Positions 38,747 through 47,680 of a stretch of DNA of 64,000 bases are shown in pieces (position 1 is the first letter of the stretch; each line of letters starts with the position of its first letter). Source of the stretch: Collimonas rhizosphaerae (GTDB lineage: Bacteria > Pseudomonadota > Gammaproteobacteria > Burkholderiales > Burkholderiaceae_D). A program made the position numbers and the translations under genes. The stretch covers positions 239,796 to 303,795 of the forward strand of contig NZ_JBANDC010000006.1 of the NCBI RefSeq assembly GCF_038896935.1, in the 5' to 3' direction. Below the pieces are notes generated by a model. It searched no databases and was not told the origin of the DNA. It saw nothing but the letters and a program-made list of their open reading frames with translations.

Positions 38747-39947
38747 CGGTGCTCCTCGATATGCGTCGCGAATCCGCGCCGGCATGATTTGCAGCCAGCG
38801 CCTGCAAAGCGCCGGCCAATTGATCCACCTGTTCAATGCTGTGCGCCGCCGATAGCGATATGCGCAGGCGCGCCGTACCCTTGGGCACGGTCGGCGGCCG
38901 GATGGCCGGCACCCAGATGCCTTGCTCGCGCAACCCGGCCATCAGGTCCAGCGCCAGCTGGTTGTCTTCGACGATCAGCGCCTGCACCGGCGTCTCGGAT
39001 GGCAGCAGCGGCCATGGCAAGCTGGCCAGCCCGCTGCGCAAGCGCGCAATCAGTTCACGCAAATGCTGCTGCCGCCAGTCTTCCTCTTGCATCAGCCTGA
39101 CAGACGCCAGCAAGGCGCTCGCCAGCATCGGCGGGCTGGCGGTGGTAAACACATAGGTGCGCGCCCGCTGCAGCAGCCATTCGATCAGCAGCGCATCGCC
39201 GGCGACAAAAGCGCCGGCCACGCCCGCGGCCTTGCCCAGGGTTCCCATGTACAGGATGCGCTGCGACTGCAAACCGAAATGCGCCAGGCTGCCGCGCCCT
39301 TGCGGACCCAGCACGCCAAAACCGTGGGCGTCGTCGACCAGCAGCCAGGCATCGTATTTTTCACACAGCGCCAGCAGCTCCGGCAAGGGGGCGATATCGC
39401 CGTCCATGCTGAATACCGCATCGGTGACGACCAGCTTGCGCGGGTGCTCACTCTTGGCCAGCAATTGTTCCAGCCTCTCCACATCGGCATGCGGATAGAC
39501 GCGGAACTGCGCGCCGGACAAGCGGGCGCCGTCTATCAGGCAAGCGTGGTTCAGCCGGTCCGAGAAGACGATATCGCCGGGACCGGCCAACGCCGGGATC
39601 GTCCCCATGTTGGCCATGTAACCGGTCGAAAAATGCAGGGCGCGCGGCATGCCGACAAATTCCGCCAGCGCCAGCTCCAGCTCCTCGACTGCGCTGGTGT
39701 GGCCGCTGATCAGGGCCGACGCGCTGGCGCCGACCCCGTATCGGTCGAGCCCGGCCTGCGCGGCGGCGCGCAGCGCCGGATGGTTCGCCAGGCCGAGATA
39801 ATCGTTGCTGCAAAACGCCAGGTATTGCCGGCCTTCGACCTCCAGCAACGGCCCCTGCGGCCCGTCGACGATACGCCGCTTGCGCAACAGCTTCTGCTCT
39901 TGCAGCGCCGCCAGCTGGTCGCGGATCTGGGTCAGCAGCTCAGGCAT
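38739..39947 (-). CDS. bioF: 8-Amino-7-oxononanoate synthase
   Basis: A 402-residue alpha-oxoamine synthase condensing pimeloyl-ACP/CoA with L-alanine. Conserved features are YLAFCSNDYLGLANHP, GVGASASALISGHT, FSTGYMANMGTIPAL, VTDAVFSMDGDIAPL, DDAHGFGVLGPQG and the PLP lysine in MGTLGKAAGVAGAF. ATG at 39947 gives the family N-terminus (MPELLTQIRDQL). It overlaps the end of the upstream P450 gene by 8 bp, tying the two together. Confidence 0.96.
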   Translation of the reverse strand: MPELLTQIRDQLAALQEQKLLRKRRIVDGPQGPLLEVEGRQYLAFCSNDYLGLANHPALRAAAQAGLDRYGVGASASALISGHTSAVEELELALAEFVGMPRALHFSTGYMANMGTIPALAGPGDIVFSDRLNHACLIDGARLSGAQFRVYPHADVERLEQLLAKSEHPRKLVVTDAVFSMDGDIAPLPELLALCEKYDAWLLVDDAHGFGVLGPQGRGSLAHFGLQSQRILYMGTLGKAAGVAGAFVAGDALLIEWLLQRARTYVFTTASPPMLASALLASVRLMQEEDWRQQHLRELIARLRSGLASLPWPLLPSETPVQALIVEDNQLALDLMAGLREQGIWVPAIRPPTVPKGTARLRISLSAAHSIEQVDQLAGALQALAANHAGADSRRISRSTVG

Positions 39948-41226
39948 ATTGGGCTTCCGCCTGGGATGCGCGCACGGCTGCCGGCGGCCGCGCAAACAAC
40001 AGCGGCAGCCGGTTCAGGCTGCGGTACACCGCATTGCCGCCCCAGGATTGGACGACGCCGGCCAGCTGCAGCTGCGGCAAGCGTTGCATCACGCTGCGGA
40101 TGGCGATTTCCGCCTCCAGGTAAGTCAGCGTGGCGCCGATGCAGACATGCGGACCGTAGCCGAAGGACAGGTGGGCGCCCTGGTTGCGCTGGATATCGAG
40201 CCGGTCAGGGTCCGTGAATTTTTCCGGGTCGCGATTGGCGGCGCCGATCAGCGGGATCACCAGGTCGCCTTTTTTCATCAGCTGGCCATGCATCTCGACA
40301 TCGACCTTGAGACGGCGTCCGGTGTACTGCACCGGGCTGTCGAAACGCAGCAGTTCCTTCAAGGCGGACGGCAGCAGCGCCGGCGTGTCTTGCAAAGACT
40401 GCCATTGCTCCGGATGCTGCAGCAGCGCCAGCATGCCGTTACCCAGCAGGTTGCGCGTGGTTTCATGGCCCGCGAACAGCAGCGTGCAGCACTGCGCCAG
40501 CAATTCCTTGGTGGTGATGATGCCGCCCGTGGCTTCGGCGCGTATCAGCTGGCTCATCAGGTCGCCACTGTCCCTAGGCGCTGCGCGGCGCTGCGGCAGC
40601 AGCTGGCGGAAATATTCGTTCATGGCGACCAGGCTGGCCTGGGCCGCGCGGGCGATCTCCAGGGTCGGCGTCGGGCTGCCGATGAAAGCGGCGATATCGT
40701 CGGACCATGCCACGAATTCGCTGCGGTCTTCAGCGGCGATGCCGAGCATGCCGGCAATCACCAGCGCCGGCAGGGGACGGGCAAAATCGCTCATGAAGTC
40801 AAACTGAGCAAACTCAGCAAACTGGCCGGATGCGCTATCGGCAGCCTTGACGGTTATCTGGTCCAGCAGGCGGTCGACGATCTCCTGGATCTGCGGCGCC
40901 AGTTCTTGCAACGCCGATGGCTTGAAACCGGCGTTCATCACCTGGCGCAGGCGGGTGTGCTGGGGCGCGTCCACGAACAGCAGCGAACGCGAAAAAATGC
41001 GCTTGAACTCGCGCAGCTCGGTCAAGGCTTCCGGACCGCTGCTGTTGGCCCAGCCGCCGGCGCGCCGCACCGAGAAGCGCGGATCGCGCAGCACGCTGGC
41101 GACATCGGCGTGGCCCGTCAGCAGCCAGGCGCCGCCGCAGAATTCCGGGCTCCAGTGCAGCGCGCCCGCGGCACGCAGGGCGTGATAGGCGGGGTACGGG
41201 TCGTTCAAGAAATCTTCATTAATCAT
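39940..41226 (-). CDS. Cytochrome P450, putative BioI-like pimeloyl-forming enzyme
   Basis: A 428-residue soluble class I P450. The heme loop FGYGPHVCIG places the axial ligand at Cys362; the I-helix oxygen-activation motif AGHETT is at 252-257 and the ExxR motif is E291-R294. The sequence IGAANRDPEKF and the general bacterial CYP107-like pattern resemble Bacillus BioI, which cleaves acyl-ACP to pimeloyl-ACP. Its stop overlaps the bioF start, so it heads the biotin operon. The biotin role is inferred from this coupling and general resemblance. No ferredoxin, flavodoxin or reductase gene is adjacent, so redox partners must be encoded elsewhere. Confidence 0.8.
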   Translation of the reverse strand: MINEDFLNDPYPAYHALRAAGALHWSPEFCGGAWLLTGHADVASVLRDPRFSVRRAGGWANSSGPEALTELREFKRIFSRSLLFVDAPQHTRLRQVMNAGFKPSALQELAPQIQEIVDRLLDQITVKAADSASGQFAEFAQFDFMSDFARPLPALVIAGMLGIAAEDRSEFVAWSDDIAAFIGSPTPTLEIARAAQASLVAMNEYFRQLLPQRRAAPRDSGDLMSQLIRAEATGGIITTKELLAQCCTLLFAGHETTRNLLGNGMLALLQHPEQWQSLQDTPALLPSALKELLRFDSPVQYTGRRLKVDVEMHGQLMKKGDLVIPLIGAANRDPEKFTDPDRLDIQRNQGAHLSFGYGPHVCIGATLTYLEAEIAIRSVMQRLPQLQLAGVVQSWGGNAVYRSLNRLPLLFARPPAAVRASQAEAQYA

Positions 41227-41289
41227 TTAACATCTTTTCCAGCATTTACTTTGGCAAAATCGTCTTTGCAAGGACGAGATTGTATGTGA

Positions 41290-42075
41290 TCACGCCAACC
41301 AGGATGGTTTGCGCTTCTCCAGGAAGGCGCGTACGCCCTCGCGCCCCTCGGCGGAAGCGCGGATTTTGGCGATCTCTTCCACGGTGTCGGCGATCAGCAC
41401 TGCCGTCAGCGGCTGGCCGGCAACCGCGCGCACCAGGCGCTTGGCCTCGGTCACGGCGTTGGGGCTGGCCGCCAGCAGGGCCTTGAGCAGCAAAGCCACG
41501 CTTTCATCCAGTTTTTCCGCCGTCGTCACTTCGTGCACCAGCCCCAGCTTTTGGCCGGTTTCGGCGGAAAAGCGCTCGGCGGTAATGAAATAGCGCCGCG
41601 CAGCCGATTCGCCGATAGCCTTGATGACGTAAGGCGAGATGGTAGCCGGGATCAGCCCTATCTTGACTTCCGACAGGCAGAACTGCGCCGTCTCCACCGC
41701 CGCCACGATATCGCAGGCAGCCACCAGGCCAAGTCCGCCGGCATAACAGTCGCCCTGCACCTTGGCGATCACCGGCTTCGGGCATTGATAAATGGTGCGC
41801 AGCATGGTCGCCAGCAGCGCGGCATCGGCGCGGTTCTGCTCCGGCGTATAGTCGGCCATCGCCTTCATCCAGTTGAGGTCGCCGCCGGCGCAGAACGCCG
41901 CGCCGCTGGCGGCCAGCACGATCGCCCTCACCTCGGCCATGCTGCCCAGTTCGGCAAAGGCGTGGGTGATTTCGGCAATCATGGTTTCATTGAAAGCATT
42001 GCGCACCTCGGGCCGGTTGAGGACGATGGTCGCTACCTGAGGCGCATGCTGTATTGCTAAAGTCTGATAAGTCAC
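41290..42075 (-). CDS. liuC: Methylglutaconyl-CoA hydratase (enoyl-CoA hydratase family)
   Basis: A 261-residue crotonase-fold enzyme. The oxyanion and CoA loops are ASGAAFCAGGDLNWMK and VIAKVQGDCYAGGLGLVAACD; the catalytic-Glu region follows with CLSEVKIGLIPATISPYV. The sequence GDLNWM plus ISPYVIKAIGESAARRYFITAERF is typical of LiuC, which hydrates 3-methylglutaconyl-CoA to HMG-CoA. GTG at 42075 is chosen for its GGAG site. It stands between the alpha/beta hydrolase and the P450-bio genes in the leucine cluster. Confidence 0.9.
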   Translation of the reverse strand: MTYQTLAIQHAPQVATIVLNRPEVRNAFNETMIAEITHAFAELGSMAEVRAIVLAASGAAFCAGGDLNWMKAMADYTPEQNRADAALLATMLRTIYQCPKPVIAKVQGDCYAGGLGLVAACDIVAAVETAQFCLSEVKIGLIPATISPYVIKAIGESAARRYFITAERFSAETGQKLGLVHEVTTAEKLDESVALLLKALLAASPNAVTEAKRLVRAVAGQPLTAVLIADTVEEIAKIRASAEGREGVRAFLEKRKPSWLA

Positions 42076-42126
42076 TTGTTCATCTCCGCTTGTGGCAACG
42101 GGCCAGCGTCGCAAAATATTGCTGCA

Positions 42127-43041
42127 TCATTGTTTCAACGGCTCCGCAGGAAATCCGTTTCGTCCCAGGAATTCCGCCACCAGCGGCTCCCAGATGTTCA
42201 AGCCGGCCACAAACAGCGTATGGCCGTTCTTGGCAAACGGCGGCAGCAGCTTGAATTCCGCCTGGCCGCCTGCCTGGTTAAACGCCGCGTGCCAGGCCTG
42301 GCTGTATTGCGGTCCGAAATACAGGTCGTTTTCGGTATATATCCATAGCATCGGCACCTTGGCGGTCTTGCCGAATTCGGCGTACATGCTTTCCAGCTTG
42401 CCGCCCTGGCAGGGTACGCCTGGGTGCGTCTCGGGATCGCCGCCGGAGCCGCCGGCAAAATTGATCGCGGCCACCAGGCCCTGGGGCATCTTGGCGGCGG
42501 CAGCGGTAGTGGTGTAGCCGCCCACCGACTGGCCGATCAGCAGCACCCGCTCGGGATTGACGTAGGGCTGCTGCTTGGCATACGCCAGCACCGCCAGCAC
42601 TTCCGTGCTGGCAGCCTCGGCCATCGGCGCGTAATCTTTATCGCGGCAGCCGCCGCTGTCCTCAGGATCCGGATCGACGCCGGTATCGCCGTAGCCTAGC
42701 CGGGTCGGCACGAACACGGCAAAACCGCGCTCGGTGAAGAAACGCGCCTGCTGGGTGTAGCGGAAACGCCCGGGCTTGGAGCGGTCGTTGCCGCGGCCGT
42801 GATTGATGATGACGATCGGAAACGGTCCGGCGCCGGCCGGCTTGAATTGCGTCACGATGACCTTGCCGGTGAACGTGCGGCCGTACAGGTTCTTGACCGT
42901 CACAGGCACGCTGGCGACAACTTCATTCAAGTCCTGCGCCAGCGCCTGCCCTGCCGCATGCGCCGACCAGATGCACAGGCATGCGCACGCCAAGGCATGG
43001 CGCGCCGCCCGTGTCACCGTTATCCCTGCCAATCTGCTCAT
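42127..43041 (-). CDS. Secreted alpha/beta hydrolase (dienelactone-hydrolase-like)
   Basis: A 304-residue protein. The start at 43041 (ATG preceded by ACGGAAA) yields a signal peptide ending near GQALAQ (residue 36), so it acts in the periplasm or outside. The alpha/beta hydrolase core has VIINHGRGND, the nucleophile elbow LLIGQSVGGYT, an acidic residue in IYTENDLYFGPQYSQAW and the histidine in KNGHTLF. Its insertion in the leucine cluster, 20 bp after liuB, is unexplained, since the pathway has no extracytoplasmic step. An ester- or lactone-cleaving role is likely. Confidence 0.8.
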   Translation of the reverse strand: MSRLAGITVTRAARHALACACLCIWSAHAAGQALAQDLNEVVASVPVTVKNLYGRTFTGKVIVTQFKPAGAGPFPIVIINHGRGNDRSKPGRFRYTQQARFFTERGFAVFVPTRLGYGDTGVDPDPEDSGGCRDKDYAPMAEAASTEVLAVLAYAKQQPYVNPERVLLIGQSVGGYTTTAAAAKMPQGLVAAINFAGGSGGDPETHPGVPCQGGKLESMYAEFGKTAKVPMLWIYTENDLYFGPQYSQAWHAAFNQAGGQAEFKLLPPFAKNGHTLFVAGLNIWEPLVAEFLGRNGFPAEPLKQ

Positions 43042-43061
43042 GGTTTTTCCGTTATCTGGTT

Positions 43062-44684
43062 TTACATCCGGAACACGCCGAACCTGGTGTCCGCAATCGG
43101 CGCGTTCAAGGCTGCGCTCAAACCCAGCCCCAGCACCTTGCGGGTATCGGCCGGATCGATCACGCCGTCGTCCCACAAGCGGGCGGAGGCGTAATACGGA
43201 TGGCCCTGGTGTTCATACTGGTCGCGGATCGGTTTCTTGAAAGCTTCCTCTTCCTCTGCGCTCCAGCTGCCGCCCTTGCCTTCGATGCCGTCGCGCTTGA
43301 CGGTCGCCAGCACGCCGGCAGCCTGTTCGCCGCCCATCACCGAGATGCGCGCATTCGGCCACATCCACAGGAAGCGCGGCGAATAGGCGCGGCCGCACAT
43401 GCCGTAGTTGCCGGCGCCGAAGCTGCCGCCGATGATGACGGTCAGCTTGGGCACCGCGGTGGTCGCCACCGCCGTCACCATCTTGGCGCCGTTGCGGGCG
43501 ATGCCTTCGTTTTCGTAGCGGCGGCCGACCATGAAGCCGGTGATGTTTTGCAGGAACACCAGCGGGATCTTGCGCTGCGAGCACAGCTCGATGAAATGCG
43601 TGCCCTTCAGGGCCGCCTCCGAAAACAGGATGCCGTTGTTGGCGACGATGCCGACCGGCATGCCGTAAATATGGGCGAAGCCGCAGATCAGCGTGGTGCC
43701 GTAGCGCGCCTTGAATTCGTCGAATTCACTGCCGTCGACGATGCGCGCGATCACTTCGCGCACGTCGAAAGGCTTGCGGGTATCGAGCGGAATCACGCCG
43801 TACAGTTCCTGGGCCGGGTACTTCGGTTCGACCACGGGGCGCAGCAGCGGGCCCGGCGGTTTCTGGCGGTTCAGGTTGGAGACGACGGTGCGCGCCAGCG
43901 ACAGCGCGTGCATGTCGTTTTGCGCCAGGTGGTCAGCCACGCCGGACAAGCGGGTGTGGACATCGCCGCCGCCCAGGTCTTCCGCGCTCACCACCTCGCC
44001 GGTCGCGGCTTTCACCAGCGGCGGTCCGGCCAGGAAAATCGTGCCCTGATTCTTGACGATGATGGACTCGTCGCTCATCGCCGGGACGTAGGCGCCGCCG
44101 GCGGTGCACGAGCCCATCACCACGGCGATCTGCGGAATGCCCTTGGCCGACAGGTTGGCCTGGTTGTAGAAGATGCGGCCGAAATGGTCGCGGTCGGGAA
44201 ACACTTCGTCCTGGTTCGGCAGGTTGGCGCCGCCGCTGTCGACCAGGTAGATGCAGGGCAGGTTGTTCTGTTCGGCGATTTCCTGCGCGCGCAGATGTTT
44301 CTTGACGCTGAGCGGATAGTAAGTTCCGCCTTTCACGGTAGCGTCATTGCAGACCACCACGCATTCCTGGCCGGCGATGCGGCCGATGCCGGTAATCACG
44401 CCGGCGGCGGGCGCCGCGTCGCTGCCATCCTTGTCCTTGTAGACGTGGTAGGCCGCCAGCTGGGAAAATTCCATGAACGGCGTGCCGGGATCGAGCAGCA
44501 TCTGCACCCGTTCGCGCGGCAGCAGCTTGCCGCGCGCCACATGCTTGTGGCGCGCGGCTTCGCCGCCGCCCTCGGCGATCTGCGCGACTTTCTGGCGCAG
44601 GTCGTCGACCAGCAGGTTAAGCGCGTTGGCGTTTTGCTGGAATTCTTCGCTGCGTGGATTCAGCTTGCTTTCTAACTGGGGCAT
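43062..44684 (-). CDS. liuB: 3-Methylcrotonyl-CoA carboxylase, carboxyltransferase beta subunit
   Basis: A 540-residue carboxyltransferase. Conserved segments are ARGKLLPRERVQMLLDPGTPFME, IGRIAGQECVVVCNDATVKGGTYYPLSVKKHLRAQEIA, YLVDSGGANLPNQDEVFPDR, GSCTAGGAYVPAMSDE and FLQNITGFMVGRRYENEGIARNGAKMV; the last also appears in human MCCC2. It transfers the carboxyl from biotin of LiuD to 3-methylcrotonyl-CoA. The gene is nine genes away from liuD, an unusual separation for subunits of one enzyme. Confidence 0.95.
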   Translation of the reverse strand: MPQLESKLNPRSEEFQQNANALNLLVDDLRQKVAQIAEGGGEAARHKHVARGKLLPRERVQMLLDPGTPFMEFSQLAAYHVYKDKDGSDAAPAAGVITGIGRIAGQECVVVCNDATVKGGTYYPLSVKKHLRAQEIAEQNNLPCIYLVDSGGANLPNQDEVFPDRDHFGRIFYNQANLSAKGIPQIAVVMGSCTAGGAYVPAMSDESIIVKNQGTIFLAGPPLVKAATGEVVSAEDLGGGDVHTRLSGVADHLAQNDMHALSLARTVVSNLNRQKPPGPLLRPVVEPKYPAQELYGVIPLDTRKPFDVREVIARIVDGSEFDEFKARYGTTLICGFAHIYGMPVGIVANNGILFSEAALKGTHFIELCSQRKIPLVFLQNITGFMVGRRYENEGIARNGAKMVTAVATTAVPKLTVIIGGSFGAGNYGMCGRAYSPRFLWMWPNARISVMGGEQAAGVLATVKRDGIEGKGGSWSAEEEEAFKKPIRDQYEHQGHPYYASARLWDDGVIDPADTRKVLGLGLSAALNAPIADTRFGVFRM

Positions 44685-44734
44685 TGCGATGTCCTTTGTC
44701 TCTTGTTTTTGGAACCATTCTTTTGGAACGTTTT

Positions 44735-46429
44735 TTACGCGGTGTGGATGTCGTTGAGCTTCAACTCATCCTTCATCGCTTCACGGATCTTGAATTTCTG
44801 GATCTTGCCGGTCACCGTCATCGGGAATGCATCGACAAACCGGATATAACGCGGCACCTTATAGTGGGCGATCTGACCCTGGCAAAAATCGCGCACGGCT
44901 TGTTCGTCCGCGGCGTGGCCGGGGCGCAGGATAATCCAGGCGCACAACTCCTCGCCGTATTTCGGATCCGGCACGCCGACCACCTGCACATCCTGGATCG
45001 CCGGATGGCGGTACAAGAATTCTTCGATCTCGCGCGGGTAGATATTCTCGCCGCCGCGGATCACCATGTCCTTCATGCGGCCGACGATATTGACGTAGCC
45101 TTCGCTGTCCATGGTCGCCAGGTCGCCGGTATGCATCCAGCCTTCGCTGTCGATCGCTTCGCGCGTCTTTGCTTCATCACCCCAATAGCCGTGCATCACC
45201 GAATAACCGTGGGTGCACAGTTCGCCGGAACTGCCGATCGGCATCACCGCGCCGGATTCGGGATCGACGATTTTCACCTGCAGGTGCGGCTGAACCTGGC
45301 CGACCGTGGAAACGCGTTTCTCCAGCGGCGTATCGGTCATGCTCTGGCAGCTGACCGGGCTGGTTTCGGTCATGCCGTAGGCGATCGTGATCTGTTCCAG
45401 GTGCATGTCGCGCACCACCCGTTTCATCACTTCGATCGGACACGGCGAGCCGGCCATGATGCCGGTGCGCAGCGTCGACAAGTCAAATTCGGCAAAGCGC
45501 GGATGGTCCAGCTCGGAGATGAACATGGTGGGCACGCCGTGCAAGCCGGTACAGCGTTCTTCCTGCACCGCCTGCAGCACCGCCAGCGGCTCGAAGCCAT
45601 CGTTGGGATAGACGATGGTGGCGCCATGCGTGAGGCAGGCCAGGTTGCCGAGCACCATGCCGAAGCAGTGATACAGCGGCACCGGGATGCAGAGCCGGTC
45701 TTGCGCGGTCAGCTTCATCGCTTCACCGATGAAAAAGCCGTTGTTCAGAATATTGCGGTGGGTCAGCGTCGCACCTTTCGGGAAGCCGGTGGTGCCGCTG
45801 GTGAACTGGATGTTGATCGGATCGCCGGCTTGCAGGCGGGCGCCGATCTCGGCCAGCCGCGGGTCGGCCGCATCGCCGCCGGCGATCAGGTCGGCAAAAC
45901 GCAACATGCCCGGCTCCTCGCCGCCGCCAAGCTGGATCACGGTCTTCAGGGACGGCAAGCGCGCTGCCTGCAGTTGTCCCGGGATAGCGTGCTGCAGTTC
46001 CGGCGCCAGCGTGCGTATCATTTCCAGGTAATCGCTGGTCTTGAAACTGGTCATCGAAATCAGCGCCTTGCAGCCGACGTTGTTGAGCGCGTACTCCAGC
46101 TCGCTGACCCGATAGGCCGGATTGATGTTGACCAGGACGATGCCGGCATAGGCCGTGGCCAGCTGCGTCAGCAGCCACTCGGCATTGTTGTGCGACCAGA
46201 TGCCGATGCGGTCGCCCGGCTGCAGGCCGAGCTTGAGCATGGCGCTGGCCAGCTGCCGCGCCTGGCCTTGCAGTTGCCGGTAGCTGAGGCGGATCTGCTG
46301 GTGGCGCGACACCAGTGCGTCGTTGCCGGCTACCCGCTCCACCATTTCATCGAAGAAAACGCCGATCGTCTGTTCGATCAGCGGCATATCCTGGCTGCCG
46401 CGATCGATGCTGGAATTCAGTTGTCTCAT
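44735..46429 (-). CDS. AMP-dependent acyl-CoA synthetase
   Basis: A 564-residue ligase of the ANL superfamily. Motifs in order: the P-loop IQFTSGTTGFPKGATLTHRNI, YGMTETSPVSCQ, the C-terminal hinge in IVGRMKDMVIRGGENIYPREIEEFL and the catalytic Lys in MTVTGKIQKFKIRE. The substrate pocket cannot be read, but position next to liuB suggests activation of isovalerate, 3-methylcrotonate, acetoacetate or another branched acid feeding the pathway. Located 50 bp upstream of liuB, on the same transcript. Confidence 0.9.
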   Translation of the reverse strand: MRQLNSSIDRGSQDMPLIEQTIGVFFDEMVERVAGNDALVSRHQQIRLSYRQLQGQARQLASAMLKLGLQPGDRIGIWSHNNAEWLLTQLATAYAGIVLVNINPAYRVSELEYALNNVGCKALISMTSFKTSDYLEMIRTLAPELQHAIPGQLQAARLPSLKTVIQLGGGEEPGMLRFADLIAGGDAADPRLAEIGARLQAGDPINIQFTSGTTGFPKGATLTHRNILNNGFFIGEAMKLTAQDRLCIPVPLYHCFGMVLGNLACLTHGATIVYPNDGFEPLAVLQAVQEERCTGLHGVPTMFISELDHPRFAEFDLSTLRTGIMAGSPCPIEVMKRVVRDMHLEQITIAYGMTETSPVSCQSMTDTPLEKRVSTVGQVQPHLQVKIVDPESGAVMPIGSSGELCTHGYSVMHGYWGDEAKTREAIDSEGWMHTGDLATMDSEGYVNIVGRMKDMVIRGGENIYPREIEEFLYRHPAIQDVQVVGVPDPKYGEELCAWIILRPGHAADEQAVRDFCQGQIAHYKVPRYIRFVDAFPMTVTGKIQKFKIREAMKDELKLNDIHTA

Positions 46430-46474
46430 AATCTTGTCTCCTGTTATGGCCGCCGCCGCTTCCCGTGACGATTT

Positions 46475-46867
46475 TTATTTTTCCGGGAAACTGCCATCGA
46501 CATAGAACCAGCATGGCTGGCTTTCTGTTCCCGCTTCGCGCTCGCGCACAAAGCGGCTGATCTCATGCAAGCGCTGCGCACGGCCGTCGATCTTGTAGCG
46601 CGCCACGAATTCCACCGTGGCGCTGTCGCCTTCCGCCTGGTGCTTGCGCACCTCCAGGCCCAGCCACTTCAGCCCCGCTTCGGCGGCGACAGGCTCGGGC
46701 GGCCGGGTGCTGCCATGCCATGTCGCCCGCAGGTAAGCATCCTTGCCCATCACATACGCGCTATAGCGCGAGCGCATCAGCGCCAGTGCTGTAGGCGCGG
46801 CTTCCGCGCCGCTGTGATAACGGCCGCAGCACTGTGCATAACTGCCGCCGCCGCAGGGACAATCCAT
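46475..46867 (-). CDS. YchJ-family SEC-C motif protein
   Basis: A 130-residue UPF0225/YchJ-like protein. The N-terminal SEC-C zinc-binding motif is CPCGGGSYAQCCGRYH, followed by the NTF2-like fold with ALMRSRYSAYV, YLRATWH and FVARYKIDGRAQRLHEISRFVRE. Function unknown; the SEC-C motif binds zinc. It starts 11 bp after the isomerase gene and is followed by the ligase gene at 45 bp. Confidence 0.9.
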   Translation of the reverse strand: MDCPCGGGSYAQCCGRYHSGAEAAPTALALMRSRYSAYVMGKDAYLRATWHGSTRPPEPVAAEAGLKWLGLEVRKHQAEGDSATVEFVARYKIDGRAQRLHEISRFVREREAGTESQPCWFYVDGSFPEK

Positions 46868-46878
46868 CGCCTTCTCTT

Positions 46879-47484
46879 TCAAATCTTGCCATCCCTCAGG
46901 AATGCTTCGAGCTGGTCGAAGCGGTCGAAACCCCAGAACGACTCGCCGTCGACAATCACGAACGGTGAACCGAACACGCCGCGCGCCATCGCCAGGTCGA
47001 CTTCCGCCTTCAGCTGGTTCTTGATCGGCAGGCTGTTGATGCCGTCGCTCAGGCCGTTGGTATCGATACCGCTGTGGTGGCCAATTTCCAGCAAATGCAT
47101 CGGTTCGCCGATATTGGTTCCGTCGACGAAATAAGCCTTGTAAATCTGCTTGGCGAACTTGATGGCCTTGTCTTCGCCTTGCTTGCCGCGCACCCACAGC
47201 ACGGCGCGCGCCGCCGCCTGCGTCGAGATCGGGAATGCGCCGGGACGCTTGTAGGGAATGCCGTGAAAACGCGCGCTGCGCTCGAAATCGTGGAACGAAT
47301 AGTCGCCCTTGATCGGCACCTGGGCCAGCGGCGCCGAGCCGGTGGTCTTGAATACCGGGCCTAGCAGGATCGGATGCCATTCGACATCGCGCTGGTACTT
47401 TGCGGCCAGCTCATCGATATGGGTGGCGGCGAAATAACCATACGGAGAGGAAAAATCGAAGTAGAAATCAATTGCGGCAGCCAT
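46879..47484 (-). CDS. 2-Hydroxychromene-2-carboxylate isomerase-like DsbA-fold protein
   Basis: A 201-residue thioredoxin-fold protein of the kappa-GST/HCCA isomerase family. The N-terminus IDFYFDFSSPYGYFAATHID carries the active-site serine that replaces the thioredoxin cysteine; VFGSPFVIVDGESFWGFDRFDQLE is the cis-Pro and C-terminal signature. Such enzymes use glutathione to isomerise aromatic ring-fission products, but many homologues have unknown substrates. A 196-bp gap with a hairpin separates it from the thiolase, so it probably starts a new transcription unit. Confidence 0.85.
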   Translation of the reverse strand: MAAAIDFYFDFSSPYGYFAATHIDELAAKYQRDVEWHPILLGPVFKTTGSAPLAQVPIKGDYSFHDFERSARFHGIPYKRPGAFPISTQAAARAVLWVRGKQGEDKAIKFAKQIYKAYFVDGTNIGEPMHLLEIGHHSGIDTNGLSDGINSLPIKNQLKAEVDLAMARGVFGSPFVIVDGESFWGFDRFDQLEAFLRDGKI

Positions 47485-47587
47485 CTTCTTATACCTTGTC
47501 TGAAATGGTAAGGACCAATGCGAATTGCGCTGTAGGTAAAACCCGCCCTACTTGTTTAAATCATAATTCACCAAGACCAATAACAAA

Positions 47588-47630
47588 GATCAGCGCCGAT
47601 CCGCGGAAATCCCACGGAAAAACGCTGATC
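47588..47630 (-). terminator. Nested hairpin after the thiolase gene
   Basis: Arms GATCAGCG and CGCTGATC enclose a second stem (CCGTGG/CCGCGG on the minus strand), and the minus strand continues with CTTTGTTATT. It lies 50 bp past the thiolase stop. It may be a terminator or a dispersed palindromic repeat. The rest of the 196-bp gap shows no gene. Confidence 0.5.
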
Positions 47631-47680
47631 CATTTACTGCTTGCTACCGTGTTGCGCTAACGATGGCTTGCTGTCGTCCC

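Noticed and set aside
38922..40217. Long plus-strand open frames opposite bioF and the P450 (also 39805-41289)
   Set aside because: They are mirror frames of genes with intact PLP-lysine and heme-cysteine motifs.
44654..46468. A 604-codon plus-strand open frame opposite the acyl-CoA synthetase
   Set aside because: The minus-strand gene has all ANL-superfamily motifs; the opposite frame is His/Gln/Arg-rich noise.
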